NCBI GenBank assembly: GCA_037445085.1
Contig: JBBILG010000015.1
Location: 1 to 25,246, forward strand
Source: JBBILG01 sp037445085
GTDB taxonomy: Bacteria; Pseudomonadota; Gammaproteobacteria; Burkholderiales; Methylophilaceae
DNA: 25,246 bases
Direction of reading: 5' to 3'
The translations under genes and the position numbers were made by a program. The first letter of the stretch is position 1. Each line of letters starts with the position of its first letter. The notes below the pieces were generated by a model. The model worked only from the letters and a program-made list of their open reading frames with translations, was not told the DNA's origin and made no database searches. Shown here one piece after another: positions 22,391 to 25,246 of this stretch.

Positions 22391-23036
22391 CCTCATCGTG
22401 TTCGACTGGGACGGCACCCTGGTCGATTCTTCGCAGGTGATCGTGGACAGCATCCAGGCTGCAACCCGGGATGCCGGGCTGCCGGTGCCGGATGCCGCCG
22501 CCGTGCGCGGCATCATCGGCCTGAGCCTGCGCCCGGCCATCGGGCGCCTGTTCGCCGGTATCGAGCTGCCGGAAGATCGGCTGGTGCAGATGACCGAACG
22601 CTATGCCTGGCATTTCCGCCAGCGCGACCATGGCATCCGCCTGTTCGAGGGCGTGGCCGCGACCCTGCGGGAACTGGCCGGAGCCGGCTACCTGCTGGCG
22701 GTGGCGACCGGCAAGGGGCGCCGCGGGCTGGAGCATGCGCTCGACAGCAGCGGCCTGCGTCCGTACTTTCTCGCTTCGCGCTGCGCTGACGAGTGCCATT
22801 CCAAGCCGCATCCGCAGATGTTGCACGAGCTGATGGATGAACTGGGCGCGTGCGCGGCGCGCAGCCTGATGGTGGGCGATACCTCCCACGATCTCATGAT
22901 GGCGCGCAACGCCGGCATGGCCAGCCTGGCGGTCACCCATGGCGCCCAGCCGCTGGAGCATCTGCTGCCCCACGCGCCGCTGGCGCATTTCGACCGCTTC
23001 ACCGCCTTGCGCGAATGGCTGAGCGAAAAAGGCTGA
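22374..23036 (+). CDS. HAD-family phosphatase, phosphoglycolate phosphatase-like
   Basis: A 220-aa HAD hydrolase. Motif I DWDGT gives nucleophile Asp11 and Asp13 (FDWDGTLVDS); motif II is ATGKGRRGL with the Thr of the S/T position; motif III is the Lys of CHSKPHPQML; motif IV is GDTSHDLMMARNAGM with the paired acidic residues. A four-helix cap lies between motif I and II. Phosphoglycolate phosphatase (Gph) or a related small-sugar or nucleotide phosphatase is likely, but the substrate cannot be read from sequence. The gene overlaps the rluC stop by 17 nt and the Rieske gene by 22 nt, so the set is translationally coupled. Confidence 0.93.
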   Translation: MSRRFDLIVFDWDGTLVDSSQVIVDSIQAATRDAGLPVPDAAAVRGIIGLSLRPAIGRLFAGIELPEDRLVQMTERYAWHFRQRDHGIRLFEGVAATLRELAGAGYLLAVATGKGRRGLEHALDSSGLRPYFLASRCADECHSKPHPQMLHELMDELGACAARSLMVGDTSHDLMMARNAGMASLAVTHGAQPLEHLLPHAPLAHFDRFTALREWLSEKG

Positions 23037-23365
23037 TTTGCGCCTCGGCACAACTCGCGGAGCGGGGGCGCGGCGTGCGCTTCGACCTGCCGGAGTGGGG
23101 CGAGCGCGCAAGCGGCTTCGCCGTGCGTTACAATGGCGCGGTTTACGGCTATCTCAACCGCTGTGCGCACGTGCCCGTGGAACTGGACTGGCAGGAGGGC
23201 GATTTCTTCGATATTTCCTGCCAATATCTCCTCTGTGCCACGCACGGCGCGCATTATGCGCCGGACAGCGGACGCTGCCTCATGGGGCCGTGCGCGGGGG
23301 CGTCGCTGCAGGCGCTGCCCGTGGTCGAGCGCGACGGCAAGGTTTACCTGATTGTGAAAGACTAG
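23015..23365 (+). CDS. Small Rieske [2Fe-2S] ferredoxin
   Basis: A 116-aa protein consisting of one Rieske domain. The cluster ligands are visible: RCAHVPVEL (Cys50, His52) and LCATHGAHY (Cys74, His77), spaced as in C-x-H...C-x-x-H. The rest is AVRYNGAVYGYLNRC at the front and GPCAGASLQALPVVERDGKVYLIV at the back, typical of stand-alone Rieske ferredoxins. There is no signal peptide or membrane segment, so it is cytoplasmic and likely passes electrons to an oxygenase or other partner; no reductase or oxygenase is near. ATG 23015 begins MAERKRLICASAQL and overlaps the HAD stop by 22 nt. sppA starts 2 nt after its stop. Confidence 0.92.
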   Translation: MAERKRLICASAQLAERGRGVRFDLPEWGERASGFAVRYNGAVYGYLNRCAHVPVELDWQEGDFFDISCQYLLCATHGAHYAPDSGRCLMGPCAGASLQALPVVERDGKVYLIVKD

Positions 23366-23367
23366 AC

Positions 23368-24294
23368 ATGGAACAGCAGAGCTGGGAGCGCCAGACCCTG
23401 GAAAAGCTGGCTTTCGCTGCCATCCGCGAGCAGCGCCGCACGCGCCACTGGGGCATCTTCTTCAAGATACTCGCCTTCGCCTACCTGTTCATCCTGCTGT
23501 TCATTGCCATGGACTGGATCGGGCCGGGCGCGGCGACCGGCACCGGCCACACGGCGCTCATCGACATCCAGGGCGTCATCGGTGCCGAAGGCGACGTCAG
23601 CGCCGACCGCACCATCTCCAGCCTGCAGTCGGCGTTTTCCGACAAGCATACCCGCGGCGTCATCCTGCGCATCAACAGTCCGGGCGGCAGCCCGGTGCAG
23701 GCCGGCATCATTAACGACGAAATCCGGCGTCTGCGTACCCAGCACCCCGGCATCCCGGTCTATGCCGTGGTGGAAGACATCTGCGCTTCCGGTGGCTACT
23801 ACGTCGCCGTGGCGGCCGAACGCATCTATGTCGACAAGGCCAGCATCGTCGGCTCCATCGGCGTGCTCATGGACGGCTTCGGCTTCACCGGCACCATGGA
23901 AAAGCTGGGCGTGGAACGGCGCATGCTCGCCGCCGGCGAGAACAAGGCGCTGCTCGACCCTTTTTCGCCGCTTGACCCCGAGCACCGGCAGTTCGCCCAG
24001 GGGTTGCTCGACGAAATCCACCAGCAGTTCATCCGCGTGGTGCGCGAAGGCCGCGGCAACCGCCTGAAGGAAAGCCCGGAAATCTTCAGCGGCCTGTTCT
24101 GGAGCGGCGAGACCAGCATCAGGCTGGGCCTGGCGGACGCCATCGGCAGCTACGACTGGGTGGCGCGCGAAGTGATCAAGGAAGAGCGCATCGTCGATTT
24201 CACCGCCCGCGACAGTCTGGCCGACCGCTTCGCCAAGCGCTTCGGCGCGGCCATGGCGAATGTGCTGGGCGGTTCCGCCTTCCAGTTGCAATAG
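23368..24294 (+). CDS. sppA: Signal peptide peptidase A, short (single-domain) form
   Basis: Membrane-bound S49-family protease that cleaves leftover signal peptides. The 308-aa product has a charged N-terminus, one signal anchor (GIFFKILAFAYLFILLFIAMDWI, about residues 29-51), then the S49 core: HTALIDIQGVIG, RGVILRINSPGGSPVQAG, DICASGGYYVA with catalytic Ser141, and AGENKALLDPFSP with Lys193, 52 residues later, the spacing of Ser147-Lys199 in Bacillus SppA. It is the short form, unlike the double-domain E. coli SppA (about 618 aa). The catalytic side faces the periplasm. Start ATG 23368 lies 2 nt after the Rieske stop. Last gene of rluC-HAD-Rieske-sppA. Confidence 0.95.
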   Translation: MEQQSWERQTLEKLAFAAIREQRRTRHWGIFFKILAFAYLFILLFIAMDWIGPGAATGTGHTALIDIQGVIGAEGDVSADRTISSLQSAFSDKHTRGVILRINSPGGSPVQAGIINDEIRRLRTQHPGIPVYAVVEDICASGGYYVAVAAERIYVDKASIVGSIGVLMDGFGFTGTMEKLGVERRMLAAGENKALLDPFSPLDPEHRQFAQGLLDEIHQQFIRVVREGRGNRLKESPEIFSGLFWSGETSIRLGLADAIGSYDWVAREVIKEERIVDFTARDSLADRFAKRFGAAMANVLGGSAFQLQ

Positions 24295-24421
24295 GCAAAT
24301 CGGCATCCAGAAACCCAGGAAGGCCGGTAACCGGCGTGATGGGTCAAACCCGCTGAAATGGGTGCTTACTCCGCCTTCCGTGCTCCTCGTGGCCACGGCT
24401 TTTTATGATGTGACCAACGCC

Positions 24422-24447
24422 GTGCCGGCGGGTGGCCCTGCCGGCAC
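24422..24447. promoter_or_regulatory. Hairpin upstream of pgl
   Basis: GTGCCGGC (24422-24429) pairs with GCCGGCAC (24440-24447), and GGG/CCC extends the stem inward. It lies 22 nt before the pgl start. Just upstream CACGGC (24394-24399) can pair with GCCGTG (24419-24424), sharing three bases with the first hairpin. A smaller one (24323-24335) lies farther up. TATGAT at 24404-24409 is a possible -10 without a good -35. In the 175-nt spacer these are the only features seen. Confidence 0.35.
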
Positions 24448-24469
24448 GCACTTTCGCGAGTACCGTTCC

Positions 24470-25165
24470 ATGCAGAAAAACCAGACCCGCTGGAAAATTT
24501 TTGAAACCGCTGCCGGCGTGCGCGACGCCGCCGTTCAGGCCATCGTGCAGGAGGCGGCGCAGGCCATCGCCAGGCGCGGTCGCTTCGTCATCGTGCTGGC
24601 GGGCGGCAGCACGCCGCGCGAGGTGTACCGCGAGCTGCGCGGCATTGTCACCGACTGGTCGAAATGGCACGTCCATTACGGCGACGAACGCTGCCTGCCG
24701 CCCCACCACGCCGAGCGCAACAGCCGCATGGCCGAAGAAGCGTGGCTCGGTCACGTCCCCATCCCCGCGCAGCAGATTCATCCCATCCCCGCGCAATGTG
24801 GCCCCGAAGAAGGGGCGGCGCGCTACTCCCGACTGCTCGCCGAGGTCGGCGAATTCGATCTGGTCCTGCTCGGCCTGGGCGAGGATGGCCACACCGCCAG
24901 CCTGTTCCCGGGCAACGTGCTGGAGCTGGACGGTGCTCCCGCCATTCCCGTGCGCGGCGCCCCCAAGCCGCCGCCCGAGCGCATCAGCCTCTCGGCCAGC
25001 CGCCTGTCGCGGGCGCACCGCGTGATTTTCCTGGCGACGGGGGCGGGCAAGCGCGAGGCGGTACGACAGTGGCAGGAGGGGGTGACCATTCCTGCCGCCG
25101 CCATTACGCCTGTACAGGGAGCGGATGTTTTCCTGGACCGTGCGTGCACGCAGGCCGCGGCGTGA
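24470..25165 (+). CDS. pgl: 6-Phosphogluconolactonase
   Basis: Hydrolyses 6-phosphogluconolactone to 6-phosphogluconate, second step of the oxidative pentose phosphate (and Entner-Doudoroff) route, in the cytoplasm. The 231-aa product has the NagB/SugarP_isomerase fold: FVIVLAGGSTPREVYREL, WHVHYGDERCLPPHHAERNSRM, and the signature LVLLGLGEDGHTASLFPG, followed by RISLSASRLSRAHRVIFLATG. The length is usual for the DevB/Pgl type. ATG 24470 starts MQKNQTRWKIFETAAGV; the frame is open upstream but without coding character. No zwf or edd gene lies in the window, so the next gene downstream, just cut off, may be in the same pathway. Confidence 0.96.
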   Translation: MQKNQTRWKIFETAAGVRDAAVQAIVQEAAQAIARRGRFVIVLAGGSTPREVYRELRGIVTDWSKWHVHYGDERCLPPHHAERNSRMAEEAWLGHVPIPAQQIHPIPAQCGPEEGAARYSRLLAEVGEFDLVLLGLGEDGHTASLFPGNVLELDGAPAIPVRGAPKPPPERISLSASRLSRAHRVIFLATGAGKREAVRQWQEGVTIPAAAITPVQGADVFLDRACTQAAA

Positions 25166-25208
25166 AATGGCGCGATGATGACGGGGTATTTGTTATTGAT
25201 CCGACAAG

Positions 25209-25246
25209 ATGAAGTTTTCAAGCCGCATGCTGCACGATTGGGTCCT
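25209..25246 (+). CDS. Possible start of a further gene, cut by the window end
   Basis: An open frame from ATG 25209 (MKFSSRMLHDWV...) runs off the end; another from ATG 25175 also stays open (MMTGYLLLIRQ...). Neither has a good ribosome site and 12-24 codons are too few to assign a function. One may be the next gene after pgl. Confidence 0.25.
   Translation, partial: MKFSSRMLHDWV

Noticed and set aside
22850..23014. N-terminal extension of the Rieske protein
   Set aside because: It lies inside the HAD gene and is Arg/Gly/Pro-rich; the Rieske fold begins at ATG 23015.
1..25246. CRISPR arrays, tRNA/rRNA genes, phage or integrase genes
   Set aside because: No spaced direct-repeat array, cloverleaf-like sequence or integrase motif was noticed on either strand.

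Overview
The window is a GC-rich piece of a draft proteobacterial chromosome, most likely a betaproteobacterium (Nitrosomonadales/Rhodocyclales type). That placement rests on gene order and protein character: trpS-scpA-scpB-rluB, hyp-dapD-yffB-dapE-prmB, and rne diverging from rluC-HAD phosphatase-Rieske-sppA. It is inference, not a database result. Two runs of ten Ns (7490-7499 inside dapE, 11961-11970 inside pilU) are scaffold gaps whose lengths do not preserve the reading frame.

Layout. 1-3968 (+): truncated trpS, a 411-nt spacer holding a MITE-like inverted-repeat element and a decayed hicA toxin gene, then scpA/scpB (condensin partners) and rluB. 3975-5666 (-): a YbaL-type K+/H+ antiporter, convergent with rluB. 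5861-6247 (+): a small stand-alone cyclic-nucleotide-binding-domain protein. 6244-10229 (-): a run read as an unknown coiled-coil/membrane protein, dapD, yffB, dapE, prmB (lysine/diaminopimelate synthesis plus ribosomal protein L3 methylation). 10251-16149 (-): mnmC, a TPR/O-GlcNAc-transferase-like glycosyltransferase, pilU and an M48 lipoprotein protease, closed by a terminator-like hairpin. 16188-18119 (+): a small SAM methyltransferase, a LEA14-like lipoprotein and ubiA. 18377-20917 (-): rne with a strong terminator and a long leader. 21419-24294 (+): tightly overlapping rluC, HAD phosphatase, Rieske ferredoxin and sppA. 24470-25165 (+): pgl. The last 80 bases hold at most the beginning of another gene.

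The window is mostly housekeeping: RNA modification and decay (trpS, rluB, rluC, mnmC, rne), chromosome segregation, cell-wall lysine precursors, quinone synthesis and envelope proteolysis. I did not find a convincing new multi-gene system. The items most worth a second look are the MITE-like element beside a hicA relic in the trpS-scpA spacer, the OGT-like glycosyltransferase next to a pilU that has no adjacent pilT, the unknown Cys-containing membrane protein upstream of dapD, the duplicated short motif in the RNase E tail, and the AT-rich rne/rluC divergent region.
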